Source: Arthrobacter sp. (GTDB lineage: Bacteria > Actinomycetota > Actinomycetes > Actinomycetales > Micrococcaceae). Taken from it: a DNA stretch of 9,154 bases. The notes under the pieces are model-generated. The model had not been told where the DNA came from, ran no database searches, and worked only from the letters and a program-made list of their open reading frames with translations. Made by a program: the position numbers and the translations under genes. Position 1 is the first letter of the stretch. Every line of letters begins with the position of its first letter. Where the stretch lies: contig JAGLBH010000059.1 of NCBI GenBank assembly GCA_018260285.1, forward strand, positions 1 to 9,154, read 5' to 3'. This document shows, one piece after another, positions 1-6,658 of this stretch.

Positions 1-95
1 TCAGAGTGGGTGTCCTTCCACAACAGCGGGCCTTGTAGGGCTCGGCCCGGGGCAGTCACGGGTGTGTTGCAATCACCCTTTGACACCACCGGCTC

Positions 96-122
96 TGAGC
101 CGCCCCTTAAGACCCAAAATCC
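96..122 (+). repeat. Single-arm copy of the intergenic repeat
   Basis: This 27-nt stretch matches 1051-1077, the right arm of the large palindrome, at 25 of 27 positions without gaps; both copies lie in the same orientation. The opposite arm is almost absent here: only a short inverted complement precedes it, giving a 5-bp hairpin with a 3-nt loop at about 90-102. It therefore looks like a truncated copy. It lies about 33 nt beyond the stop codon of the MerR gene, on that gene's downstream side. No open frame in 1-154 resembles a known protein, and I see nothing else in that stretch except a G-run motif at 128-144. Confidence 0.7.
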
Positions 123-127
123 AGGAT

Positions 128-144
128 GGGCGAGGGGGGGAGGG
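128..144 (+). other. G-quadruplex-type motif after the MerR gene
   Basis: Four runs of at least three G are separated by loops of 3, 1 and 1 nt (128-130, 134-136, 138-140, 142-144), which fits the usual intrastrand quadruplex pattern. The G-rich strand is the template strand for the MerR gene, whose stop codon lies 11 nt away, so it could help stop transcription. A short GC-rich hairpin also lies right at the stop (about 142-156). Such G motifs also arise by chance in GC-rich genomes. Confidence 0.4.
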
Positions 145-154
145 CGCTGGCGCC

Positions 155-961
155 TCAGTTCCAGCTGACCCTCTCGAGGTTAACTCCGTGAGATGCTGCG
201 TTGGCGCGCACCGCCTCGTTGAGCCAGGCTGCGAGGCCAGGCTCCCGTCGGTCGTAGTGCTCCGTGAAGCGCTGGTCCGCCATATACATGCCGGCCAGGA
301 TCACATGGCGCTGGTGCGTCACCTCGTACCCCTCGGAGAGGAGAGCGCGGTGACGCTCGACGAGCGTGCGGGCCTCCTCTGATGCAGGATCGAGGCCGTC
401 TCGGACAGCCTGGGCGAGGGCCTCCTCGATGGACTCGCCTGAGGAGCGCAGCTCGTCGATCTCGGCGGGGCTCATGCTGCTGAAGCGCTTCTGGGACTCC
501 GCCCATTCGGCAGTGTGGCCCCAGCGGCTTTCTGCCTCAGCGTGAACCTCATGGGTCCACTCGTCTCCGTACAGGCGGGCCTGCTTCTCAATGCTCATTT
601 CTTCTCCCTGAATCATGCGGTCAACTGCAGAAGCCATCTCCTGCAGACGGGATATGCGCTGATCCAAGAGCGCTCGCTGCTCGCGCAGGTGGCTGAGTGA
701 GGTACCTCGGTCGAGGATCTCCTCAATCTGGCGCAGCGAGAACCCGAGCTCCCGGTAGACGAGGATGCGGTGAAGGCGGGCGATATCGGCGTCGCAGTAG
801 AGGCGATACCCTGCCCACGACCTGCCGCTCGGCACGAGCAGGCCGATCGAATCCCAGTGGTGGAGAGTTCGGATGCTCACGCCCACAGCCCTGGCAGCGG
901 AACCCACTGTCAGGCCGTCAAGCGCGCTCGTGACGTCTCTCGGATCGTGTCCCATGCTCAT
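155..961 (-). CDS. MerR-family transcriptional regulator with TipAS-type ligand domain
   Basis: The protein is a 268-residue DNA-binding regulator. Residues about 17-85 form a MerR-type winged helix-turn-helix: the helix-turn-helix begins at TVGSAARAVGVSIRTLHHWD, followed by a G-Y-R-L-Y wing and the ELGFSLRQIEEIL segment. A coiled-coil dimerisation helix follows (about 85-120). Residues about 125-262 resemble the TipAS (antibiotic-binding) domain, with an RWG-T-EW-ES start and a C-terminal ADQRFTEHYDRREPGLAAWL block. The total length is close to that of Streptomyces TipAL. TipA-type proteins bind hydrophobic peptides such as thiopeptides and activate their own promoter; the ligand here is unknown. 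The first ATG is at 961 and a second in-frame ATG is at 955. The second is attractive because a promoter-like dyad lies immediately upstream with no Shine-Dalgarno sequence, suggesting a leaderless transcript. Related MerR proteins with other ligands cannot be excluded. Confidence 0.9.
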   Translation of the reverse strand: MSMGHDPRDVTSALDGLTVGSAARAVGVSIRTLHHWDSIGLLVPSGRSWAGYRLYCDADIARLHRILVYRELGFSLRQIEEILDRGTSLSHLREQRALLDQRISRLQEMASAVDRMIQGEEMSIEKQARLYGDEWTHEVHAEAESRWGHTAEWAESQKRFSSMSPAEIDELRSSGESIEEALAQAVRDGLDPASEEARTLVERHRALLSEGYEVTHQRHVILAGMYMADQRFTEHYDRREPGLAAWLNEAVRANAASHGVNLERVSWN

Positions 962-962
962 C

Positions 963-993
963 AGCCTGATGCCTCACGCAGGGTCAGGGTCAA
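963..993 (-). promoter_or_regulatory. Probable autoregulatory promoter/operator of the MerR gene
   Basis: On the minus strand a TTGACC -35-like hexamer (988-993) is followed 19 nt later by a weak CAGGCT -10-like hexamer (963-968). An imperfect dyad (972-988, CCTgAC...GTgAGG) fills the spacer. A dyad in an over-long 19-bp spacer is the hallmark of MerR-family activation. The predicted transcript start falls next to the ATG at 955. The -10 is poor by itself, as expected for an activator-dependent promoter. This is inferred from pattern only. Confidence 0.5.
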
Positions 994-1012
994 GTCTGCG
1001 CAGGTGCCCCTG

Positions 1013-1080
1013 CCCGGATTGTGGGTCTTAGGGGGGCGGCTCAGAGCGGTTGAGCCGCCCCCTAAGACCCACAATCCGGG
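1013..1080. repeat. Large 30-bp intergenic palindrome, likely end-of-zwf hairpin
   Basis: The left arm (1013-1043) and right arm (1051-1080) are complementary over 30 bp with one bulged G in the left arm and a 7-nt loop (1044-1050). It begins about 20 nt beyond the zwf stop codon and ends before the MerR promoter, so it sits where a transcription terminator for zwf belongs. No T-run follows the stem in either direction, so it is not a textbook intrinsic terminator. One arm recurs at 96-122, which marks it as a dispersed, REP- or MITE-like element rather than a one-off hairpin. No coding capacity is seen inside it. Confidence 0.8.
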
Positions 1081-1100
1081 AGAAAGAGGACGCTAGAGCG

Positions 1101-2558
1101 CTAGGGAAGGAGCGGGGTCCACTCGCACTGGGAGGTCTCCCAGGAGGCGGGGCCGCGGGAGCCTGCCGGGTACTCCTCGAGGGGGACCTTGTTCTCCGCC
1201 CAGGCATTGAGCACAGGCTCCACGATGCGCCAGCAGTCCTCCGCGATGTCGCCCCGCACGGAGAGGAGCGGGTCGCCGTTGAGGATGCCGTCGAGCACCT
1301 CGCCGTAGGGCAGCAGATTGGAGGTGTGCATCTCGGTGGCCAGCGTGGCGCGGTCAAGGGTGAAGATGTCGCCCGGGCCGTTGACGTCGATCTCCAGCTG
1401 GAGGGTCTCCGGGCTGAAGCCGATGCGGAGGCGGGTCGGCTCGTCCACTCCGTGGAAGCCGCGGGGGAGATGCGGCACCGGCTTGAAGGTGATGACGGCC
1501 TCCTTGCGCTTGCGCTCCAGAGCCTTGCCCGATCGGAGGATGAACGGCACGCCGGCCCACCGCATGTTCTCGATCTGAATCTCGAGCTCTGCCAGAGTCT
1601 CCGTGTTCTTGGAGCCGTCCACCCCTTCCTCGTCCACGTAGTTCGGCACGGCGCGGCCGTTGATCTCGCCTGCGGTGTAGCGGGCCCTGCGGGTGGAGGA
1701 GGCAAAGTCCGGCCGCACTGAGGCCGCGCGGAGGAGGGAGCCGATGTGGTCTCGCAGGTCCTTCTCGCCCAGAGTGGCGGGGGCGTTGAGCGCCAGCAGC
1801 GCCATGACCTGGAGGAGGTGGGACTGGATCATGTCCCGGAGCGCGCCGTTGTTGTCGTAGTACCCGGCGCGGTTCTCCAGGGCGAGGTCCTCGTCGAAGA
1901 AGACCTCCACCTTCTCCACGTGCAGGTTGGACCAGAGGGGCTCGAGGAGCCTGTTGGCGAAGCGGAGGCCGAGGATGTTGAAGACCGTGCCCTTGCCGAG
2001 GAAGTGGTCCACCCGGAAGATGTCCCGCTCGGGGACCAGCGTGGCGAGCGTCTCGTTGAGACGGTGCGCGCTGGCTGCCGAGGACCCGAAGGGCTTCTCC
2101 AGCACGAGCCGCGTTCCCTCCGGCACGCCCGTCTTCGTCAGCTCCTGACAGGCCTTCTCGCTGACGGCCGGGGGCAGGGCGAAGTAGACGGCCACAGGCC
2201 CCTCGAGGGAGGTGATGAGCGCGTGGAGCTCGCCCTCGGCGGTCACGTCCACGTCGTGATACGTCGTGTTCTTCTCCACCTCGGCGAGGACGCGCGCGCC
2301 CTCCTCCGTGGCCTTGGGAAGGGCGGCGGCGAAGATCTCGTGGACCCTGTCCTTCCACATCTGCTCGGTCCAGTTGCCCGTCCCTGCCCCGGCCAGGCGG
2401 ATGGGGTCTGCCTTGCCCGAGGCGAGCAGCCCCGCGTACCCCGGCAGAAGGAGCCGGGACGTGAGGTCTCCAGAGGCTCCGAGGATGAGGAGGGTCTTCG
2501 CCTGGACGGCTCCCTGGCGGCGGGTATGGGTGCGGGATACGTTCGTCTGCTCAGTCAC
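1101..2558 (-). CDS. zwf: Glucose-6-phosphate dehydrogenase
   Basis: This cytosolic enzyme oxidises glucose-6-phosphate to 6-phosphogluconolactone with NAD(P)+, the entry to the oxidative pentose phosphate pathway. Counted from the GTG at 2558 (485 residues, normal for the family), the Rossmann motif GASGDL is at 27-32, EKPFG with the substrate-binding Lys at 154-158, the catalytic block RVDHFLGK at 182-189, and a second active-site His (MIQSHLLQ) near 247. The position after RVDHFLGK is Gly where Glu is more usual. A start at 2684 would add 42 poorly conserved residues and run under the ffh start, so I reject it. A GTG at 2567 has a better spaced GGAAAG ribosome site and is a real alternative. 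The gene is alone: no tal, opcA or 6-phosphogluconolactonase beside it, unlike the usual actinobacterial zwf cluster, so it may be a second, orphan copy. Its transcript probably ends at the 1013-1080 palindrome. Confidence 0.92.
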   Translation of the reverse strand: MTEQTNVSRTHTRRQGAVQAKTLLILGASGDLTSRLLLPGYAGLLASGKADPIRLAGAGTGNWTEQMWKDRVHEIFAAALPKATEEGARVLAEVEKNTTYHDVDVTAEGELHALITSLEGPVAVYFALPPAVSEKACQELTKTGVPEGTRLVLEKPFGSSAASAHRLNETLATLVPERDIFRVDHFLGKGTVFNILGLRFANRLLEPLWSNLHVEKVEVFFDEDLALENRAGYYDNNGALRDMIQSHLLQVMALLALNAPATLGEKDLRDHIGSLLRAASVRPDFASSTRRARYTAGEINGRAVPNYVDEEGVDGSKNTETLAELEIQIENMRWAGVPFILRSGKALERKRKEAVITFKPVPHLPRGFHGVDEPTRLRIGFSPETLQLEIDVNGPGDIFTLDRATLATEMHTSNLLPYGEVLDGILNGDPLLSVRGDIAEDCWRIVEPVLNAWAENKVPLEEYPAGSRGPASWETSQCEWTPLLP

Positions 2559-2710
2559 GCAGACCACTTTGCCACTTTCCCGCGTCCTTGTCGTGTGCCG
2601 AGCGCGGGGTCGGGGCGTCCGTGCGGCGCTGTCAGCGGATGTCAGCCAGGGTTGGTAGCCTTGAGAGTTGAACTTTGGCCCCACATTCTGACCTGAAGGC
2701 AGCGCACCTC

Positions 2711-4282
2711 GTGTTCAATTCACTTTCCGATCGGCTCAGCGAGACGTTCAAGAATCTCCGCGGCAAGGGACGGCTCAGCGAGGCTGAGATCGATGCCACC
2801 GTCCGCGAGATCCGCAGGGCTCTGCTCGACGCCGACGTGGCCGTCTCCGTTGTGCGCGAATTCACCGCGAACGTCAAGGAGAGGGCTCTCGGCGAAGAGG
2901 TCTCCCAGTCCCTGAACCCGGGACAGCAGATCGTCAAGATCGTCAACGACGAGCTCGTGACGATTCTCGGCGGCAACACGCGTCGCCTCAGCCTGGCCAA
3001 GAACCCTCCCACTGTGATCATGCTCGCGGGCCTCCAGGGCGCCGGCAAGACCACCCTCGCGGGCAAGCTGGCCAAGTGGCTCAAGGGCCAGGGGCACTCT
3101 CCGATCCTCGTGGCCTGCGACCTCCAGCGCCCCAACGCCGTCAAGCAGCTCCAGGTCAACGGCGAGCGCGCCCAGGTGCCGGTCTTCGCGCCGCACCCGG
3201 GCGTCTCGAGCGAGTTCGAGGCGCCCACGGGCGATCCCGTGGCGGTGGCCGCCCAGGGCATCGAGTACGCCAAGCAGAAGCTCCACGACATCGTCATCGT
3301 GGACACCGCCGGCCGCCTCGGCATCGACGCCGAGCTCATGCAGCAGGCCGCTGACATCCGCGAGGCTGTCAACCCGGACGAGGTCCTCTTCGTCATCGAC
3401 GCGATGATCGGCCAGGACGCGGTCAACACCGCGCAGGCCTTCAACGAGGGCGTCAACTTCACCGGTGTCGTGCTCACGAAGCTCGACGGCGACACCCGCG
3501 GCGGTGCGGCGCTCTCCGTGGCCCATCTGACGGGCAAGCCGATCATGTTCGCCTCGACGGGCGAGGCCATCGACGACTTCGAGCAGTTCCACCCGGACCG
3601 CATGGCCAACCGCATCCTCGACATGGGCGACATCCTCACCCTCATCGAGCAGGCCGAGGCCCACTGGGACAAGAACGAAGCTGCGCGCATGCAGAAGAAG
3701 TTCGAGGACCAGGAGGACTTCAACCTCGAGGACTTCCTGCTGCAGATGCAGCAGATCCGCAAGATGGGCTCCATGAAGAAGATGCTCATGATGATGCCCG
3801 GCGCCGCACAGATGCGCCAGCAGCTGGAGCAGTTCGACGAGCGCGAGATCGACCGCGTCGAGGCGATCGTCCGCTCGATGACGAAGCACGAGCGCGTGGC
3901 CCCGAAGATCATCAACGGCTCGCGCCGTGCCCGCATCGCCAAGGGCGCCGGCGTCTCCGTCTCCACGGTGAACCAGCTTCTGGAGCGCTTCGAGCAGGCC
4001 CAGAAGATGATGAAGAAGATGGCCCAGGGCGGCGGCGCAGGCATCCCGGGCATGGGCGGACACGGCCCCGGAAAGCGCAAGCAGCAGGCCGTCAAGGGCA
4101 GCAAGAAGAAGGGCGGCGGGCAGAAGCCGAAGACCCTCGCTGAGCGCCAGGCCATGCAGCGCGGAGAGCTCACGCGCAAGCCGCAGAGCGCCCCGGGCTC
4201 GGCCTTCGGCAACCCGGCAGAGGAATTCGACCCGTCGCAGCTGAACCTGCCCCAGGGCTTCGAGAAGTACCTGAACAACTAG
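2711..4282 (+). CDS. ffh: Signal recognition particle GTPase Ffh (SRP54)
   Basis: Ffh binds 4.5S RNA and signal sequences of nascent membrane and secreted proteins and delivers ribosomes to FtsY at the membrane. Starting from the GTG at 2711 it has 523 residues. The N domain (about 1-90) begins FNSLSDRLSETFKNLRGKG. The G domain has the P-loop GLQGAGKTT (107-115), DTAGR (198-202) and TKLDGD (256-261). The methionine-rich M domain spans about 305-430, with a Met cluster around 355-365 and the RNA-binding segment RIAKGAGVSVSTVNQLL near 407. A Gly/Lys-rich linker and a C-terminal tail of about 80 residues follow, as in other actinobacterial Ffh. A TTG at 2675 would add 12 residues that do not match the family; GAAGG at 2695-2699 precedes the GTG at 11 nt. 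It heads a tight three-gene run and is divergent from zwf. Confidence 0.97.
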   Translation: MFNSLSDRLSETFKNLRGKGRLSEAEIDATVREIRRALLDADVAVSVVREFTANVKERALGEEVSQSLNPGQQIVKIVNDELVTILGGNTRRLSLAKNPPTVIMLAGLQGAGKTTLAGKLAKWLKGQGHSPILVACDLQRPNAVKQLQVNGERAQVPVFAPHPGVSSEFEAPTGDPVAVAAQGIEYAKQKLHDIVIVDTAGRLGIDAELMQQAADIREAVNPDEVLFVIDAMIGQDAVNTAQAFNEGVNFTGVVLTKLDGDTRGGAALSVAHLTGKPIMFASTGEAIDDFEQFHPDRMANRILDMGDILTLIEQAEAHWDKNEAARMQKKFEDQEDFNLEDFLLQMQQIRKMGSMKKMLMMMPGAAQMRQQLEQFDEREIDRVEAIVRSMTKHERVAPKIINGSRRARIAKGAGVSVSTVNQLLERFEQAQKMMKKMAQGGGAGIPGMGGHGPGKRKQQAVKGSKKKGGGQKPKTLAERQAMQRGELTRKPQSAPGSAFGNPAEEFDPSQLNLPQGFEKYLNN

Positions 4283-4283
4283 C

Positions 4284-4862
4284 GTGGTCCGTCCTCTCGA
4301 CACCGTGTTCGCCGTCATCCGCTCAGCGGATGGCGGCGTTCTCGGCGCCCGGCTCAGGGACGAGGGCGAGTCGGCGGCGTGGTCGCTCCCGGCCGGGCCT
4401 GTCGAGTCCGCCGGGGTCAGGGCGAGCGCCGCTCACTGGTGCCAGAGCCTGACCGGCCAGGACGCCGAGATCGGCAACCTCGTCTCCATCCGCTTCGGGG
4501 GCCCTGCGCCGACTCGTGCGCTGCGCGCTCGGCCGGCGGGGACCGTCTTCGGATTCGAGGCCTGGGTGCCGGGCCTGGCGCCGGGGTCCTTCGAGGCTCA
4601 CGAGGGCGCTGTCATCTGCCGTTTTTTCGAGCCGACCAGCCTCCTGGAGCGGCTGCCTCCCTTCGAGCGGGGAGTGCTGGCGGCCTCCCTCAAGGGCATC
4701 GAGTCGTCAACCGTGGTGGAATGGACTGCGGAAGGCGAATTCACCGCGAGCCGAGCACTCCAGTGGAGCCGCATGATGCCCTCCCTGCCCCACCCCTACG
4801 GGCCTGTCACAGTCGATGACGCGTCCCGGGGGATCCGCACTCGATCCACGAAGAAGCGATGA
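4284..4862 (+). CDS. Nudix-fold protein with degenerate catalytic box
   Basis: This 192-residue protein follows the Nudix layout: an opening beta strand (DTVFAVIRSADGGVLGARLR), then WSLPAGPVES at the position of the usual W-LPGG-VE, a helix ending LTG, and a late segment FFEPTSLLERLPPFERGVLA typical of Nudix C-termini. In the Nudix box, however, the metal-binding R-E-x-x-E-E residues are replaced (the helix reads SAAHWCQSLTG), so pyrophosphohydrolase activity is unlikely. A binding or structural role is my inference. GTG at 4284 starts one base after the ffh stop with no close Shine-Dalgarno sequence, suggesting translation by reinitiation. The gene's end overlaps the next start by 4 nt. The Nudix relationship is judged from motif layout by eye only. 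Confidence 0.75.
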   Translation: MVRPLDTVFAVIRSADGGVLGARLRDEGESAAWSLPAGPVESAGVRASAAHWCQSLTGQDAEIGNLVSIRFGGPAPTRALRARPAGTVFGFEAWVPGLAPGSFEAHEGAVICRFFEPTSLLERLPPFERGVLAASLKGIESSTVVEWTAEGEFTASRALQWSRMMPSLPHPYGPVTVDDASRGIRTRSTKKR

Positions 4863-6076
4863 CTGAGACATACAACGGCACCCCATTGGACCTGTGCTTC
4901 TACGACATCATGATGACGTTCCCGGGGGAGCGCGGCGAAGCGGCGTTCGCAGCCGTCGCCGAGCTCTTCGTCGAGGCGGGCGCCGTCGCCGGCCAGTACG
5001 AGCCCCTGGACGACCGCGGGGTGACTGCCCTCAACTACCTCATCCTCGGCACGCCGGACAACAAGGCGGTCATGGCCGACGACGACGGCCGCCTTGCCAA
5101 CACGATCGGCATCAAGGAGCTCCTCACGCGGATTGCCTCCAAGGCCGGAGCCAAGATCGTCTACGTCACGAAGCTCACCGAGTACGGTCAGGACTTCGAG
5201 GAGTTCTCCGACATCGAGGACGCCGCCGCCGCGCAGGCTCTCGTCTTCCGCCAGGCGCGCAGCGTCGCGGTGGGCCGGGTCACCCCCGAGTGGGTCCACG
5301 AGCTCGCAGCCGCCTCATACCAGGACGTCCACACGCTCAGCCACGGCGGGAAGACCGTGGCTCTGGTGGACGGGGGTCTCGACGTCGGGCGCCTGCCCCT
5401 CATGGACCCCACGTCGGCGTTCGTCTACACCACGCCCCTGGCCATGCTCGTTCGCCTCTTCCTGCCGGGACGGTCTCTGGGAGAGACGGTTCACGAGGTG
5501 AACTTCACGTGGTTCGCCCCGACGACCCCCCTGCGGGCTTTCGGCCCGCAGACGGAGGTGAGCGCCCAGTGGGAGAGCACGCTCCGCCGCCTGCAGTCCG
5601 CTGAGGGCCTGGCCGCTGAGATGGCCCAGAACCCCGAGACGAACCCTCCTTCGGACGCCCCCGAGCTCTGGTCCTCCGCGGCGGATCTCGCCGTGGTGGA
5701 GTCGGTGCTGACCGCCGCGGGCCTCCCGGGACGCTCCGTGCGGCTGGTGGACCACGAGGGCCGCGCAGAGAACCTCCCGGGCGCCTCCACGGTCCGGGCC
5801 GCCAGCCCGGAGGTCCAGGAGCGGGCCCAGGCACGCGAGTCGCAGCCGCAGGCGGCTCCGAAGCGCGTCATCGTCGAGGAGGAGCGCCGTCCGGTGGCAG
5901 GGTATCTGCGCGGCGCAGCCTTCTTCGTCCTCGCGATCCTGACGATCTGGGCAGGAGCGGCTGTGGTCACGGGATTCGCCCAGACGGGTCTCTGGATTCT
6001 CGGGGCGATCTTCGCCGGGATCGGCGTCGCGCTGGCCCTGAAGACCTACCGCCAGACGACGGCGCGCCGGCGGTGA
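4859..6076 (+). CDS. Unrecognised protein with two C-terminal membrane segments
   Basis: I do not recognise this 405-residue protein. Residues about 8-240 form a compact, soluble-looking alpha/beta region with no signal peptide (start MTETYNGTPLDLCFYDIMM). Residues about 240-320 look like a second, less conserved region. A charged, Gln/Ala-rich linker (about 320-346) leads to two hydrophobic segments at about 352-372 and 376-394, then a short basic tail ending in three Arg. The likely topology is a large cytoplasmic domain held to the inner face of the membrane by a C-terminal hairpin. The ATG overlaps the stop of the Nudix-like gene (ATGA at 4859-4862), so the two are probably translationally coupled, behind ffh. 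A link to membrane targeting is only guilt by association. Codon use matches its neighbours and there is no sign of recent transfer. Confidence 0.85.
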   Translation: MTETYNGTPLDLCFYDIMMTFPGERGEAAFAAVAELFVEAGAVAGQYEPLDDRGVTALNYLILGTPDNKAVMADDDGRLANTIGIKELLTRIASKAGAKIVYVTKLTEYGQDFEEFSDIEDAAAAQALVFRQARSVAVGRVTPEWVHELAAASYQDVHTLSHGGKTVALVDGGLDVGRLPLMDPTSAFVYTTPLAMLVRLFLPGRSLGETVHEVNFTWFAPTTPLRAFGPQTEVSAQWESTLRRLQSAEGLAAEMAQNPETNPPSDAPELWSSAADLAVVESVLTAAGLPGRSVRLVDHEGRAENLPGASTVRAASPEVQERAQARESQPQAAPKRVIVEEERRPVAGYLRGAAFFVLAILTIWAGAAVVTGFAQTGLWILGAIFAGIGVALALKTYRQTTARRR

Positions 6077-6106
6077 CGACCGCCTGCCGTCCAACTGCTG
6101 TTCATA

Positions 6107-6115
6107 TGGCAGAAT
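6107..6115 (+). promoter_or_regulatory. Probable rpsP promoter (extended -10)
   Basis: TGG followed by CAGAAT gives an extended -10 element (TGn plus a hexamer matching TATAAT at 4 of 6). No good -35 is seen at the usual distance, which is common for extended -10 promoters. The predicted start is near G6121, exactly where the first helix of the structured leader begins. It lies 30 nt beyond the stop of the preceding gene and is the only good candidate before rpsP. Confidence 0.5.
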
Positions 6116-6120
6116 AGAAA

Positions 6121-6236
6121 GGTACTTGGACTGCGTCGGCCCCTCTCTCTGTCGCATGTCCACGTCTTCGCTCGTCAAAGTACCGGCTCGCCCCACGGGT
6201 GCGGAAAACGACGAGCGGTTTACCTAAACCAAGGAG
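6121..6236 (+). promoter_or_regulatory. Structured rpsP leader RNA, possible pseudoknot
   Basis: Four helices can be drawn by eye. Helix 1 is 6121-6127 with 6178-6184 (7 bp). Inside it is 6128-6135 with 6153-6161 (8 bp, one bulge). Helix 2 is 6169-6176 with 6210-6217 (8 bp, perfect). A 5-bp hairpin (6217-6230) abuts the Shine-Dalgarno AAGGAG (6231-6236). Helices 1 and 2 interleave, so they form a pseudoknot or compete. This resembles ribosomal-protein autoregulatory leaders, but I know of no named family that it matches. Confidence 0.5.
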
Positions 6237-6247
6237 TGACCACACAA

Positions 6248-6655
6248 GTGGCCGTTAAGATTCGCCTGAAGCGCATGGGCAAAATGCGCGCCCCGTTCTA
6301 CCGCGTCGTCGTCATGGACTCGCGCGTCAAGCGCGATGGCCGTGCCATCGAGGAAATCGGCAAGTACCACCCGACCGAGGAGCCGTCGTTCATCGACATC
6401 AACTCGGACCGGGCGCAGTACTGGCTGTCTGTCGGTGCTCAGCCGACGGAGCAGGTCGCCGCTCTCTTGAAGATCACCGGTGACTGGCAGAAGTTCAAGG
6501 GCGAGGCCGGTGCCGAAGGCACCCTTCGCACCAAGGCTGAGAAGACGGCCTTCGTGGTTCCTGAAAAGGACTCCGTGATCCTTCCGGCAGAGCCGAAGAA
6601 GGAAGCTCCCGCAGAGGCCGCAGCTGACGACGCTGCGGAAACCACCGAGGCCTAG
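6248..6655 (+). CDS. rpsP: 30S ribosomal protein S16
   Basis: S16 is a primary-to-secondary binding protein of the 30S subunit, contacting the 16S 5' and central domains and needed for ordered assembly. The core (about 1-80) starts [20 protein letters not shown] and includes [19 protein letters not shown]. The product is 135 residues, against about 82 in E. coli; the extra C-terminus is an Ala/Glu-rich acidic tail ([19 protein letters not shown]), common in actinobacteria. I chose the GTG at 6248 because the conserved N-terminus begins there and AAGGAG (6231-6236) lies 11 nt upstream; the GTG at 6236 overlaps that ribosome site. It is followed closely by the KH-domain gene and preceded by a structured leader. 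Confidence 0.97.
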   Translation: MAVKIRLKRMGKMRAPFYRVVVMDSRVKRDGRAIEEIGKYHPTEEPSFIDINSDRAQYWLSVGAQPTEQVAALLKITGDWQKFKGEAGAEGTLRTKAEKTAFVVPEKDSVILPAEPKKEAPAEAAADDAAETTEA

Positions 6656-6658
6656 TCC

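Noticed and set aside
1..174. Open plus-strand frame from the window edge to the TGA at 172, possibly the tail of a gene
   Set aside because: No start is visible, the composition is unlike a conserved protein, and it runs through the repeat and the G-run motif into the MerR gene. The first residues could at most be a remnant; nothing recognisable.
1746..2696. 316-codon plus-strand frame opposite zwf
   Set aside because: It is the mirror of the zwf coding frame, has no recognisable domain, and zwf motifs are complete on the other strand.
2559..2710. Promoters for zwf and ffh in the divergent intergenic region
   Set aside because: A TAGCCT at 2656-2661 could be a -10 for ffh, but no -35 or other support was found on either strand, so no site is annotated.
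2632..4318. Two antisense frames of over 500 codons opposite ffh
   Set aside because: Their translations are Ser/Arg- or Leu/His-rich with no family motifs, while the plus strand encodes a complete Ffh. Long antisense frames are expected from GC-rich codon bias.
6236..6250. GTG at 6236 as the rpsP start
   Set aside because: It overlaps the AAGGAG ribosome site and adds four non-conserved residues before the family N-terminus at 6248.
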